Below are positions 8,036-17,388 of a DNA stretch of 36,433 bases, one piece after another. Within the stretch, counting starts at the first letter, position 1, and every line of letters begins with the position of its first letter. A program made the position numbers and the translations under genes. Below the pieces are notes generated by a model that saw only the letters and a program-made list of their open reading frames with translations, was not told the DNA's origin and searched no databases. This stretch comes from Actinomycetota bacterium (GTDB lineage: Bacteria; Actinomycetota; Actinomycetes; Streptosporangiales; Streptosporangiaceae): positions 1 to 36,433 of the forward strand of contig DAHVAN010000364.1 of assembly GCA_027314595.1 (NCBI GenBank). The letters run 5' to 3'.

Positions 8036-9273
8036 TGGTATCGGTGGTGCGGATGCCGAGCGTGCTCGCCGGCGCGACGGAGGCTGCGATCGCCAACTGG
8101 CTGGTCGGCCCCGGCGACACGGTCTCGCTTGGGGACCCGATCGCGGAGATCGAGACCGAGAAGGCGCTCGTGGAGTACGGCGCGGAGCAGGCAGGCGTCG
8201 TGGGCAGGATCGTGCTCGCCGCGGGCGACACAGGCGAGATCGGCGCGCCCATCGCGGTGCTTGTGGCCGAAGGCGAGACCGACGCCGACATCGACGCGGC
8301 GCTCGGCGGCGCCACGGCGCCTGCCGCGCTTGCGCCCCGCACCCGCGTGTTCGCGAGCCCGATCGTCCGCAAGATCGCCAGCGAGCAGGGCATCGACCTC
8401 ACGTCGGTTACCGGGACAGGGCCCAACGGGCGGATCGTCCGCCGCGACCTGGAACGGCTCGCCGCCCAGCGGCGGCAGGCCGGGCGCGACGGCGCACAGC
8501 CGGCGCCCGCACCGGCGCCCGCACCGGTCCTGGCCCACGCGCCGGCCGTCGCCGGCCCTGCGCCGGACGCGCCGGCGCCTGCTCCCCTGGCGGCCCGGGG
8601 TACCCTCATCCCGCACACGCCGCTGCGCCGTGCGATCGCCCGCCGGCTGACCGAGAGCAAGGCGACGACGCCGCACTTCTACGTGGCCACCGAATGCGTC
8701 GTCGATGAACTGCTCGCACTGCGGGCGCGGATCAACGAGACCGCGCCGGCCAAGATCTCGGTCAACGACTTCGTCGTCATGGCGGTGGCGGCGGCCTTCA
8801 GGGACGTGCCCGAGGCGAACGTCACGTGGAGCGAGGCGGGCCTGGTGGCGCATTCCTCCGTCGACCTGTCGATCGCCGTCGCGACCGACGGCGGCCTGGT
8901 CACACCGGTGCTGCACGGCGTCGAGGCCATGCGCCTTTCGGAGATCGCCGCGCAGGCCAGCGCCCTCGCCCAGCGCGCCAGGGACCGGCGGCTGATGCAG
9001 CGCGAACTGGAGGGCGGCGTCTTCTCGATCTCCAACCTGGGCATGTACGGCACGCTGGAGTTCTCCGCGATCATCAACCCGCCGCAGTCCGGCATCCTCG
9101 CGGTGGGCGCGGCGACGCCGCAGCCGGTCGTCGCGGACGGCTCGGTGACCGTGGCGACGGTCATGCGCTGCACGCTGTCCGTCGACCACCGGGCGATTGA
9201 CGGGGCCCTGGCCGCGCGCTGGCTCGCGGCATTCACGGCACGCATGCGAAACCCGCTCGGCACGATCGTCTGA
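8035..9273 (+). CDS. Dihydrolipoamide acyltransferase (E2) of a 2-oxoacid dehydrogenase complex
   Basis: A 412-residue E2. One lipoyl domain covers residues 1-80 with the lipoylated lysine K43 in EIETEKALVEY. A peripheral-subunit-binding domain lies at about 113-150 (ASPIVRKIASEQGIDL). An Ala/Pro linker follows, and the acyltransferase domain runs from about 198 to the end, with the catalytic HRAIDG at H385-G390. It accepts the acyl group from E1 on lipoate and hands it to CoA. The ATG overlaps the E1 stop (TGATG), so the two are translationally coupled. No E3 (dihydrolipoamide dehydrogenase) gene follows, so the complex must borrow E3 from elsewhere in the genome. A single lipoyl domain is the common minimal form. 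Confidence 0.93.
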   Translation: MVSVVRMPSVLAGATEAAIANWLVGPGDTVSLGDPIAEIETEKALVEYGAEQAGVVGRIVLAAGDTGEIGAPIAVLVAEGETDADIDAALGGATAPAALAPRTRVFASPIVRKIASEQGIDLTSVTGTGPNGRIVRRDLERLAAQRRQAGRDGAQPAPAPAPAPVLAHAPAVAGPAPDAPAPAPLAARGTLIPHTPLRRAIARRLTESKATTPHFYVATECVVDELLALRARINETAPAKISVNDFVVMAVAAAFRDVPEANVTWSEAGLVAHSSVDLSIAVATDGGLVTPVLHGVEAMRLSEIAAQASALAQRARDRRLMQRELEGGVFSISNLGMYGTLEFSAIINPPQSGILAVGAATPQPVVADGSVTVATVMRCTLSVDHRAIDGALAARWLAAFTARMRNPLGTIV

Positions 9274-9350
9274 GAAACGCAGCTGAGGCGGAAGCTGGGC
9301 AGTCCGATATCTGTCCAGCAAGATCATCACGAACAAGTGCTCGGCGTTCT

Positions 9351-9366
9351 GGCTGCCATGGCAGCC
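9351..9366 (+). terminator. Short palindrome after E2, possible weak terminator
   Basis: GGCTGC-CATG-GCAGCC is a perfect 16-base palindrome 78 bases after the E2 stop. It can fold as a 6-bp stem with a four-base loop. There is no T-tract, so termination is only suggested by position; a protein-binding site is equally possible. Confidence 0.3.
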
Positions 9367-9437
9367 TAAACGCCGTACACGGGAATGGCGACAAGAACGC
9401 GGTCGATCGCGTCCGCTGGGCCGCGGGCGCGTCCGCG

Positions 9438-9463
9438 TTGATTCCGAAATATTTCGGAATCAA
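9438..9463. promoter_or_regulatory. 26-base perfect palindrome upstream of the esterase gene
   Basis: Two 13-base arms, TTGATTCCGAAAT and its exact complement, meet with no spacer. The core CCGAAATATTTCGG shares the half-site CGAAAT with the second inverted repeat at 9601-9626. It lies about 105 bases upstream of the predicted esterase -10 box. The length, symmetry and low GC content against the background suggest a dimeric repressor or activator site. Confidence 0.6.
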
Positions 9464-9567
9464 GAGGCTGACGCCGGGCGCCGGCATGCGCGGTTCGTTT
9501 TTGCTGGTAAATGACCAGTGCGAGCGTTATGAGCGTGCTTCCATGATCGATTCCATTTAACTTCGGG

Positions 9568-9626
9568 TTGACCGGATATGTCCTACGGTTTACGCTCACC
9601 TCGAAATGGTTTCTGCGCCATTTCGA
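9568..9626 (+). promoter_or_regulatory. Esterase promoter with operator at the start site
   Basis: TTGACC (9568-9573) and TACGCT (9591-9596) are 17 bases apart, placing transcription start near 9603. Right there is a perfect inverted repeat, TCGAAATGG (9601-9609) and CCATTTCGA (9618-9626), with an 8-base spacer. A further CATTTCGG half-site follows at 9628-9635. An operator over the start point is the normal place for repression, for example by a sugar- or aromatic-responsive regulator. No regulator gene is adjacent. Confidence 0.55.
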
Positions 9627-9671
9627 AACATTTCGGCAACCTGCGTTCCCCCGGCGGAAGGGAGTTCGATC

Positions 9672-10739
9672 GTGGCCCGATTCATCAAACAGGCGTTGAC
9701 GAGAACAGGCGGCAGACGGCACCGGACGATGCTGGCCGCGGGTACCGGCATCGCGGCGCTGTGCGCCGCGCTCGCCGTCGTGCCCGCCGGGAGCGCCGGG
9801 GCCGCGGTCGCGCGCGCTGGCGGCGCGCGAGCATCTTCCAGCCCTCAGGTCCAGGCGACGCTGCCGCCGCCGACCTCTACGCTGCAGCAGATCACCAACT
9901 TCGGGCCTAACCCCACGGGCCTGCTCATGTACCTGTACGTGCCGCGGCACGTCCGCCCGCATCCGGCGATCATCGTCGCGATGCACTACTGCGGCGGCAC
10001 AGGGCCGGCGTTCTTCCAGGGCACCGAGTTCGCGTCCCTTGCGGACGAGTACGGCTTCGTCGTCATTTACCCGTCGGTGACCCCCGGACGTGCCCCTTAC
10101 GACTGCTTCGACGTCTCGACTCCCGGCGCGCTGACCCACTACGGCGACAGCGACCCGGTCGGGATCGTGTCTATGGTGTACTGGGCCGAACGGCACCTGC
10201 ACGCCGACCGGCACCAGGTCTTCGCCACGGGCATCTCCTCGGGCGCGATGATGACCGACGTCCTGCTCGGCGACTACCCCAACGTCTTCGCGGCGGGCTC
10301 GATCATGTCCGGCGTCGCGTTCGGGTGCTTCGCCACAACGAACGGCACGCTGTGGAACTCCCAGTGCGCCACCGGCAACGTCATCAAGACCCCCCAGCAG
10401 TGGGGCGACATCGTCCGCGCGGCATACCCCGGTTACCGCGGGCCGCGCCCCCGCGTGCAGATCTGGCACGGCACGGCCGACACGATCCTCTACTACCCGA
10501 ACTTCGGTGAAGAGGTGAAGCAGTGGACCAACGTGCTGCACGCCCACCCGCTCTATACCGACCACCCGATGCCGACCTGGACGCACACCGTGTACGTCAA
10601 CTGCCGCGGGCAGGTCGAAGTCGACGCCTACAGCGTCGCGGGCGAGGATCACAACCTGGGATTCCACTACCCGCAATGGGCGCAGATCGCGATCCGGTTC
10701 TTCGGGCTGACCGGACAGCACGGCTTCGGCCGCGACTGA
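9672..10739 (+). CDS. Secreted alpha/beta-hydrolase esterase (PHB depolymerase/CE1 type)
   Basis: A 355-residue exported esterase. Residues 1-48 form a signal peptide: arginines near 11-18, a hydrophobic core at about 20-38, and Ala-rich cleavage sites (AGSAGAA). The catalytic triad is visible: nucleophile S189 in the box GISSG (187-191), D270 in HGTAD and H327 in GEDHNLG. The MHYCGGTG segment (104-111) supplies the oxyanion hole. This pattern is shared by poly(3-hydroxybutyrate) depolymerases, acetylxylan esterases and feruloyl esterases of family CE1; the sequence does not decide between them. Several cysteines (107, 145, 219, 232, 311) suit disulfides outside the cell. The GTG at 9672 is preceded by GGAAGGGAG (9656-9664). 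Next to the lig operon, a role in freeing plant aromatic acids is attractive but inferred. Confidence 0.85.
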   Translation: MARFIKQALTRTGGRRHRTMLAAGTGIAALCAALAVVPAGSAGAAVARAGGARASSSPQVQATLPPPTSTLQQITNFGPNPTGLLMYLYVPRHVRPHPAIIVAMHYCGGTGPAFFQGTEFASLADEYGFVVIYPSVTPGRAPYDCFDVSTPGALTHYGDSDPVGIVSMVYWAERHLHADRHQVFATGISSGAMMTDVLLGDYPNVFAAGSIMSGVAFGCFATTNGTLWNSQCATGNVIKTPQQWGDIVRAAYPGYRGPRPRVQIWHGTADTILYYPNFGEEVKQWTNVLHAHPLYTDHPMPTWTHTVYVNCRGQVEVDAYSVAGEDHNLGFHYPQWAQIAIRFFGLTGQHGFGRD

Positions 10740-10761
10740 CAGCTTCAGCGCAGTAGCACCA

Positions 10762-10790
10762 GCGATTGCCCCGCCCCGCGGGGCAATCGC
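10762..10790 (+). terminator. Strong hairpin after the esterase gene
   Basis: A perfect 13-bp stem (GCGATTGCCCCGC with its complement at 10778-10790) closes a three-base CCC loop, 22 bases after the esterase stop. Only a short T-rich run (GTTCTT) follows. It is the best terminator candidate in this part of the window. Confidence 0.75.
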
Positions 10791-10792
10791 GT

Positions 10793-10804
10793 TCTTGCGC
10801 AAGA
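10793..10804. promoter_or_regulatory. 12-base palindrome, possible operator for the lig operon
   Basis: TCTTGCGCAAGA is self-complementary and lies two bases after the terminator hairpin, 460 bases before ligJ. A TTGCGCAA core is a plausible regulator site, but no regulator is adjacent and no promoter boxes near it are convincing. Confidence 0.25.
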
Positions 10805-11263
10805 CCCCGCACGTCCGCGAGCGCGGCTCGGCTCAGGGCGCCGCTAGGCATCCCCGAGGGGTTTGTGGTGACCAGAGTACAGTGGGCCAGGAGGCTTGTG
10901 GCTCCCCCTCTTCCCTGCGTAGCCGGGCTAGGGGTAAGCAGGATACGCAGGAAAATCGCGGAGGCAGGTACCCAGGAATGACAGGCTCGCACAACGCCGC
11001 AGCGGCCGGCGCGCTCGCGAGTGCGCGCGCCCGGCGGCGGTCGCGGAGGCGGGCCCGGGGGACGCCGCAACCCACTGCGAAGAGGCTGGCGTCGAGTTCC
11101 TGATGTCGCCCGCAGCGTCACTGCGTCAGATCCGGGCGGCTGGCAGCATCGCCCGCCTTCCCGGGCCCCGCCTTCCCGGGCCCCGCCTTCCCGCGGTCAT
11201 TGACCACATCCGCCGTTCGCGGGCCGCTTTCACGGCTCGCCACGTCTGCCTGGGGATCCCGCT
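10805..11263. other. Long non-coding region before ligJ with a stem-loop
   Basis: No credible gene is found between the esterase and ligJ. At 10914-10921 CCTGCGTA pairs exactly with TACGCAGG at 10944-10951, enclosing a 22-base loop that itself holds TAGCC-G-GGCTA (10920-10930). This could be part of a leader RNA or just an operator-like structure. It does not match any riboswitch consensus that I know. The promoter of the lig operon should lie in this region, but no strong -35/-10 pair was found. Confidence 0.35.
11154..11196. repeat. 15-base tandem repeat upstream of ligJ
   Basis: The unit CGCCTTCCCGGGCCC occurs twice in full (11154-11168, 11169-11183) and once in part (from 11184). It lies about 70 bases before the ligJ start. 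Each unit carries CCCGGG, so local hairpins are possible. Confidence 0.8.
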
Positions 11264-12283
11264 TTGATCATCGACTGTCACGGGCACTACACGACCGCTC
11301 CCGCGTCGCACACGCAGTGGCGGCAGAGCCAGCTCGCGGCGTTCCGCGAGGGCCTGCAGGCCCCGGCCTACCCGGCCATCTCCGACGACGAGATCCGCGA
11401 GTCGATCGAGCAGAATCAGCTGAAGCTGCTGCGTGAGCGCGGCGCCGACATGACGATCTTCTCGCCGCGGGCCTCCGCGATGGGGCACCACGAGGGCGAC
11501 GAGCGGGTCAGCGTCGAGTGGTCCCGGGCGTGCAACGACCTCATCGCCCGGGTGACCGGGCTGTTCCCCGAGACGTTCATCGGCGTCTGCCAGCTGCCGC
11601 AGTCGCCGGGCGCCGACCTGAAGGCGTCCATCGCCGAGCTCGAGCGCTGCGTGCTCGAGCTCGGGTTCGCCGGCTGCAACCTCAGCCCCGACCCGAGCGG
11701 CGGGAAGTGGACCGCTCCGCCGCTGACCGACAGGTACTGGTATCCCGTCTACGAGAAGATGTGCGAGCTCGACGTGCCCGCCATGGTGCACGTCTCGAGC
11801 AGCGTCAACCCCGTCTTCCACGCGACGGGCGCGCACTACCTCAACGCCGACACGACCGCGTTCATGCAGTTCATCCAGGGTGACCTGTTCGCCGACTTCC
11901 CGGACCTGCGGCTGGTGATACCCCACGGCGGCGGCGCGGTCCCTTACCACTGGGGCCGCTACCGCGGGCTCGCCGACATGCTGGAGAAGCCGCCGCTGAG
12001 CGAGCACGTGATGAGGAACGTGTTCTTCGACACGTGCGTGTACCACCAGCCGGGAATCGACCTGCTTTTCACGGTCATCGATACCGGCAACATCATTTTC
12101 GGATCCGAGATGGTGGGCGCCGTCCGCGGCATCGACCCCGAGACCGGCCACTACTTCGACGATACCAAGCGCTACGTCGACGCGGCAGGCCTTTCCGAGG
12201 CCGCCGCCGCGGACGTTTACGCTGGCAACGCCCGGCGCGTCTACCCGCGGCTGGATAAGGCGCTGCGCGCGCGAGGACTGTAG
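11264..12283 (+). CDS. ligJ: 4-oxalomesaconate hydratase (LigJ type)
   Basis: A 339-residue amidohydrolase-superfamily protein that adds water to 4-oxalomesaconate, giving 4-carboxy-4-hydroxy-2-oxoadipate, in the protocatechuate 4,5-cleavage and gallate pathways. It opens with MIIDCHGHYTTAP, the hallmark of LigJ, with the metal-binding H6 and H8. Other metal-site regions are MVHVSSS (about 176-182), IPHGGGAVPYHWGR (about 223-236) and FGSEMVGAVRG (about 277-287). The length matches the family. The start is TTG at 11264, set by the conserved N-terminus; GGGGA lies seven bases upstream. It heads a tight operon with ligI only 16 bases downstream. This is the LigJ type, not the unrelated zinc hydratase GalB. 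A decarboxylase of the same superfamily is the main alternative, but the context argues for LigJ. Confidence 0.9.
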   Translation: MIIDCHGHYTTAPASHTQWRQSQLAAFREGLQAPAYPAISDDEIRESIEQNQLKLLRERGADMTIFSPRASAMGHHEGDERVSVEWSRACNDLIARVTGLFPETFIGVCQLPQSPGADLKASIAELERCVLELGFAGCNLSPDPSGGKWTAPPLTDRYWYPVYEKMCELDVPAMVHVSSSVNPVFHATGAHYLNADTTAFMQFIQGDLFADFPDLRLVIPHGGGAVPYHWGRYRGLADMLEKPPLSEHVMRNVFFDTCVYHQPGIDLLFTVIDTGNIIFGSEMVGAVRGIDPETGHYFDDTKRYVDAAGLSEAAAADVYAGNARRVYPRLDKALRARGL

Positions 12284-12299
12284 AGGACCGTAACGATCA

Positions 12300-13196
12300 A
12301 TGAGCGTAACCTTCGAGCCCGACCCTGACTGGCTCGTCTACCTGGCGGATCCCCGCAAGCCCGACTACGTGCTTCCGGCGGGCGCGGTGGACGCGCACTG
12401 CCACGTCTTCGGCCCTGGCGACGTCTTTCCCTACGCGCCCGAGCGCAAGTACACGCCGGCCGACGCGCCCAGGGAGAAGCTGTTCGAGCTGCGCGACTTC
12501 CTCGGCTTCGAGCGCAACGTCATCGTTCAGGCGACCTGCCACGGCGCGGACAACCGCGCGCTCGTCGACGCGCTGCGGGCGGCCGGGGACAGGGCCCGCG
12601 GCGTCGCGACGATCCGGCCCGGCGTCAGCAGGTCCGAACTCGCCGACATGCACGACGCCGGCGTGCGCGGCGTCCGGTTCAACTTCGTCAGGCGCCTCGC
12701 CGACCCCAAGCCGGACGAGTACTACCGGGGGCTCGTCGACCTCATCGCCGAATTCGGCTGGCACATCGTCATCTACTTCGAGGCCGCCGACCTGGCCGAG
12801 CGCTGGGACCTGTTCACTCACCTGCCCACCGGCATCGTCGTGGACCACATGGGCCGGCCCGACGTCACGCAGCCGGTAGACGGCGAAGGCTTCGCGCTGT
12901 TCCAGCGGCTGATGCACGAGCACGAGAACGTGTGGGCCAAGCTGAGCGGCGCGGAGCGGCTGTCGGTGTCCGGTCCCCCCGGGTACGAGGACTTCGTCCC
13001 GTTCGCACGGCACATCGCGCAGACATTCCCCGACCGCGTGATCTGGGGCACCGACTGGCCGCACCCGAACATGAAGAGCCACATGCCCGACGAGGGCGAC
13101 CTGGTCGATCTGCTGCCCCGGATCGCCCCCACCGGCGACCTGCAGCGCCGGCTGCTCGTCGACAATCCCACGCGCCTGTACTGGCCGGCTGGTTAA
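12300..13196 (+). CDS. ligI: 2-pyrone-4,6-dicarboxylate lactonase
   Basis: A 298-residue amidohydrolase-fold lactonase that hydrolyses 2-pyrone-4,6-dicarboxylate to 4-oxalomesaconate. The sequence shows DAHCHVFGPGDVFPYAPERK near 31-50 (H33 and H35 are the HxH pair), VDHMGRPD (181-188), and WGTDWPHPN (249-257), where D252 is at the place of the catalytic aspartate known in LigI. LigI works without a divalent metal, and those residues bind the pyrone carboxylates. The ATG is at 12300, 16 bases after ligJ. The stop overlaps an ATG of the next frame (TAATG), but the preferred ligA start is further on. Together with ligC it defines the dehydrogenase/lactonase branch of 4,5-cleavage. Confidence 0.93.
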   Translation: MSVTFEPDPDWLVYLADPRKPDYVLPAGAVDAHCHVFGPGDVFPYAPERKYTPADAPREKLFELRDFLGFERNVIVQATCHGADNRALVDALRAAGDRARGVATIRPGVSRSELADMHDAGVRGVRFNFVRRLADPKPDEYYRGLVDLIAEFGWHIVIYFEAADLAERWDLFTHLPTGIVVDHMGRPDVTQPVDGEGFALFQRLMHEHENVWAKLSGAERLSVSGPPGYEDFVPFARHIAQTFPDRVIWGTDWPHPNMKSHMPDEGDLVDLLPRIAPTGDLQRRLLVDNPTRLYWPAG

Positions 13197-13219
13197 TGCC
13201 AACAGGAAAGAGATACCTC

Positions 13220-14466
<1,247 letters not shown>

Positions 14467-14488
14467 ACGACAGCAGGAGGCATTGACC

Positions 14489-15454
14489 ATGAGGATCGCG
14501 CTCGCCGGGACCGGCGCCTTCGGCATCAAGCACCTCGACGGCCTGGCCAGCATCGACGGCGTCAGCGTCACGGCCGTGGTCAGCCGCCGCCTCGAGCAGG
14601 CCGAGGAGGCCGCCCGCAAGTACGGTGCCGGGCATGCGGGCACCGACCTGGGCGAGGTCCTCGCCCGTGACGACGTCGACGCGGTCATCTTGTGCACGCC
14701 GACCCAGCTGCACGCGAGCCAGGCCATCGAGGCGATGCGCGCTGGCAAGCACGTGCAGGTGGAGATCCCCGTCGCCGACAGCTGGGCGCAGGCGCAGGAA
14801 GTCCAGCGCGTGCAGCGGGAGACCGGGCTGACCTGCATGGTCGGGCACACCCGCCGGTTCAACCCGTCGCACCAGTGGGTACGCCGCCGCATCCTCGCCG
14901 GCGAGCTGTCGATCCAGCAGATGGACGTGCAGACGTACTTCTTCCGCCGGACGAACATGAACGCCGCCGGGCAGCCGCGAAGCTGGACCGATCACCTGCT
15001 CTGGCACCACGCGGCGCACACGGTCGACCTGTTCCAGTACCAGACCGGTGAGCAGACGCAGATCGCCCACGCGGTGCAGGGCCCGGTCCACCCCGAGCTC
15101 GGCATCGCGATGGACATGTCCATCCAGCTGCGGACGCCCTCGGGCAAGGTCTGCACGCTGTCGCTCAGCTTCAACAACGACGGGCCGCTCGGCAGCTTCT
15201 TCCGCTACATCTGCGACAACGGCACGTACATCGCGCGCTACGACGACCTGGTGACCGGCCGGGAGGAGCCGATCGACGTGTCCAAGGTCGACGTCTCGAC
15301 CAACGGCATCGAGCTGCAGGACCGGGAGTTCGTCGCCGCGATCCGCGAGGGCCGCGACCCGAACTCGAGCATCGCCGACGTGCTCGGCTGCTACCGCGTG
15401 CTCGGCGACCTGGAAACCCAGCTCGACACCCAGCAGCAGCCCGGCATCATGTAG
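14489..15454 (+). CDS. ligC: 4-carboxy-2-hydroxymuconate-6-semialdehyde dehydrogenase
   Basis: A 321-residue Gfo/Idh/MocA-fold NADP-dependent dehydrogenase. It oxidises the hemiacetal of the LigAB product to 2-pyrone-4,6-dicarboxylate. A Rossmann dinucleotide site is at the N-terminus (GTGAFGIKHLDGL, about 8-20), followed by ILCTPTQLHASQAIEAMRAG and the EIP segment. The signatures VGHTRRFNPSHQ, QTYFFRR and LWHHAAHTVDLF match LigC closely, and this specific enzyme occurs only in the 4,5-cleavage route. The ATG at 14489 has AGGAGG (14475-14480) eight bases upstream; a TTG at 14483 is too close to that site. It is last in the operon. Its end converges on the sigma-factor gene with only seven bases between the stops. 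Confidence 0.94.
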   Translation: MRIALAGTGAFGIKHLDGLASIDGVSVTAVVSRRLEQAEEAARKYGAGHAGTDLGEVLARDDVDAVILCTPTQLHASQAIEAMRAGKHVQVEIPVADSWAQAQEVQRVQRETGLTCMVGHTRRFNPSHQWVRRRILAGELSIQQMDVQTYFFRRTNMNAAGQPRSWTDHLLWHHAAHTVDLFQYQTGEQTQIAHAVQGPVHPELGIAMDMSIQLRTPSGKVCTLSLSFNNDGPLGSFFRYICDNGTYIARYDDLVTGREEPIDVSKVDVSTNGIELQDREFVAAIREGRDPNSSIADVLGCYRVLGDLETQLDTQQQPGIM

Positions 15455-15461
15455 CCGCGGG

Positions 15462-16736
15462 TCACGCGCACGCGGCGGCGCGGGCAAGCAGGTGGGCGCG
15501 CTCGCGCGCGTTCGCGGTCATCGCCGCCGCCTGCTCGAACGCGGCACGCGCCTCGTCCCGCCTGCCGAGCCGCTCGAGCAGGTCGCCGCGGACGGCGGGG
15601 AGCAGGTGGTAGCCGCGCAGCGCGGACTCTGCCGCCAGCGTGTCCACGATCGCGAGCCCGGCCGCCGGGCCGTCGGCCATCGACACGGCGACCGCGCGGT
15701 TCAGCTCGATCACCGGTGACGGCGCCAGCCAGCGCAGGATGTCGTACAGGGTCACGATCCGCACCCAGTCGGTGTCCGCGGCGACGAGCGCGCGGGCGTG
15801 GCACGCGGCCAGCGCCGCCTGGATGACGTATGGCCCGCTGAACTGGCTGCCGGAAAGCGACTGCGCGCGAGCCAGCGCGGCGAGCCCGTGCGTGATCAGC
15901 AGCCGGTTCCAGCGGCCCCGGTCCTGGTCGAGCAGCGTGATCAGCTCACCGTCGCGGCCGGTCCTGGCCGGAATGCGGGAGGCCTGGATCTCCATCAGCG
16001 CGACGAGCCCGTGCGCCTCGGGCTCGCCGGGCGCGAGCGCGGCGAGCATGCGGCCAAGGCGCATCGCCTCCTCGCACAGCTCCGCCCGGGTCCAGGTCTG
16101 GCCCGAGGTAGCCGCGTAGCCCTCGTTGAAGATCAGGTACACGACCTCGAGCACGGACGCGAGCCGCGCGGCAAGCTCGGCGCCGGCCGGCACCTCGAAG
16201 GGCACCCCGGCGTCCGCGAGCGCCTTCTTCGCGCGGGTGACGCGCGCCGCCATCGTCGGCGTCGGGACGAGGAAGGCGCGCGCGACCTGTTCGGTGGACA
16301 GGCCGCCGACCAGCTTCAGCGTGAGGGCCACCCGCGCGTCACGGGACAGCGACGGATGGCACGCGGTGAAGATAAGCCGGAGCACGTCATCCTCGACATG
16401 CTCGTCGAGCTCGATCTCGTCCATGGGGGTGTGCGCCTGCGCGAGCTCGCGGCCGATCTCGGCGACCTTGCGCTCGAGGCTGACCTGCCGTCGCACGCCG
16501 TCGACGTGGCGACGGCGCGCGACGGCGGTCAGCCAGGCGCCAGGGTTGTCAGGCACGCCGGACGACGGCCACTGCTCCAGGGCCGCGACAAGGGCGTCCT
16601 GGGCGAGGTCCTCGGCCAGGCCGACGTCGCCGACCGTGCGGGCGAGCCCGGCGATCAGCCGCGCGGACTCGATCCGCCAGATCGCCTCGGCCATCCGGTG
16701 CGGACCCCGGTCCGCCGCGTCCGCCGCGTCCGCCAA
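15462..16736 (-). CDS. ECF-type RNA polymerase sigma factor, ECF42 (SigJ-like) group
   Basis: A 424-residue protein, far longer than ordinary ECF factors. Sigma region 2 lies at about 15-75 (AEDLAQDALVAALEQWP) and region 4 at about 115-180 (LVGGLSTEQVARAFLVPTPTMAARVTRAK). A C-terminal helical TPR-like extension follows to 424 (FNEGYAAT, ELNRAVAVSMADGPAAGL, YHLLPAVRGDLLERLGR). This architecture and the adjacent DGPF/YCII gene define the ECF42 group, in which the extension replaces an anti-sigma factor as control element. The TTG at 16736 is used; an ATG at 16694 is an alternative. It lies six bases after the DGPF gene, so they form one unit. A 9-base GTCCGCCGC-like repeat codes the Ala/Asp-rich N-terminus. 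Confidence 0.88.
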   Translation of the reverse strand: MADAADAADRGPHRMAEAIWRIESARLIAGLARTVGDVGLAEDLAQDALVAALEQWPSSGVPDNPGAWLTAVARRRHVDGVRRQVSLERKVAEIGRELAQAHTPMDEIELDEHVEDDVLRLIFTACHPSLSRDARVALTLKLVGGLSTEQVARAFLVPTPTMAARVTRAKKALADAGVPFEVPAGAELAARLASVLEVVYLIFNEGYAATSGQTWTRAELCEEAMRLGRMLAALAPGEPEAHGLVALMEIQASRIPARTGRDGELITLLDQDRGRWNRLLITHGLAALARAQSLSGSQFSGPYVIQAALAACHARALVAADTDWVRIVTLYDILRWLAPSPVIELNRAVAVSMADGPAAGLAIVDTLAAESALRGYHLLPAVRGDLLERLGRRDEARAAFEQAAAMTANARERAHLLARAAACA

Positions 16737-16742
16737 TGCCGC

Positions 16743-17162
16743 CTACCGCTCTGCGGTCCGCGCGCGCAGCCGGCCCTCGGCGTCGAGGACCTCCTGCGGC
16801 AACTGCCCCTCGAAGTCCGCCGCCTCGTGGATGCGCCGCAGTTCGACGCTGGTGTCCTTGAACGGCGCCCGCTTGAGCCACTGCACGGCCTCCTCCATCG
16901 AGGACACCTGCCAGATCCAGAACCCGCCGACGAGTTCCTTCGCCTCCGCGAACGGCCCGTCGATGACCCGGCTGCCGCCATCGGCGGCGAACGCGACGCG
17001 CTTGCCCTCCGCCGTCGGCGCGAGGCCCTCCCCGGCCAGCATGATCCCGGCCTTGACCAGTTCCTCGTTGTACGTGCCCATCGCCGCGAACTCGTCGGCG
17101 TGATCGGCGTAATTGCCGCGCTCGCTGTCTTCGGTGGCCTTGACCAGCACCATTACACGCAT
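16743..17162 (-). CDS. YCII-related DGPF-domain protein
   Basis: A 139-residue protein of the DGPF (PhnB/YCII-like) family, with the naming motif IDGPFAEAKELVGGFW. It starts MRVMVLVKATEDSE, typical of the family. The ATG at 17162 is preceded by GAAGGAGA; the longer open frame (to 17201) includes that ribosome site and is rejected. The gene is co-transcribed with the ECF42 sigma factor, a linkage seen across actinobacteria. Its biochemical role is unknown; members are ferredoxin-like folds thought to act as small enzymes or sensors. Confidence 0.9.
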   Translation of the reverse strand: MRVMVLVKATEDSERGNYADHADEFAAMGTYNEELVKAGIMLAGEGLAPTAEGKRVAFAADGGSRVIDGPFAEAKELVGGFWIWQVSSMEEAVQWLKRAPFKDTSVELRRIHEAADFEGQLPQEVLDAEGRLRARTAER

Positions 17163-17388
17163 CTTGGTCTCCTTCGCAGTCCGCCGGACGTTCCGGCTCA
17201 CAGGTGCGTCGAACGGCGCGGACTGGATTCGACACGGGTCAGGAAGTTTCTATCTACCGTATCCCGAACGAACGGTGGCGACTCCCATGGCCTGCCCTGC
17301 TCGGCGCGCGCCCAGTCCTGCGCTGCCGCGGACGCCATGCGCGGGCTAGCCGCCAGCGCGAGGGCGCGCGGCTCGTCCCGCACCGTTG

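Noticed and set aside
10914-10951. Riboswitch before ligJ
   Set aside because: The stem is real, but the sequence lacks the conserved cores of the TPP, cobalamin, SAM, SAH, glycine, c-di-GMP and c-di-AMP classes as I know them, so no class is claimed.
10766-10981. Small open frame after the esterase gene
   Set aside because: It starts inside the terminator hairpin, has no ribosome site, and the translation is low-complexity and matches nothing that I recognise.
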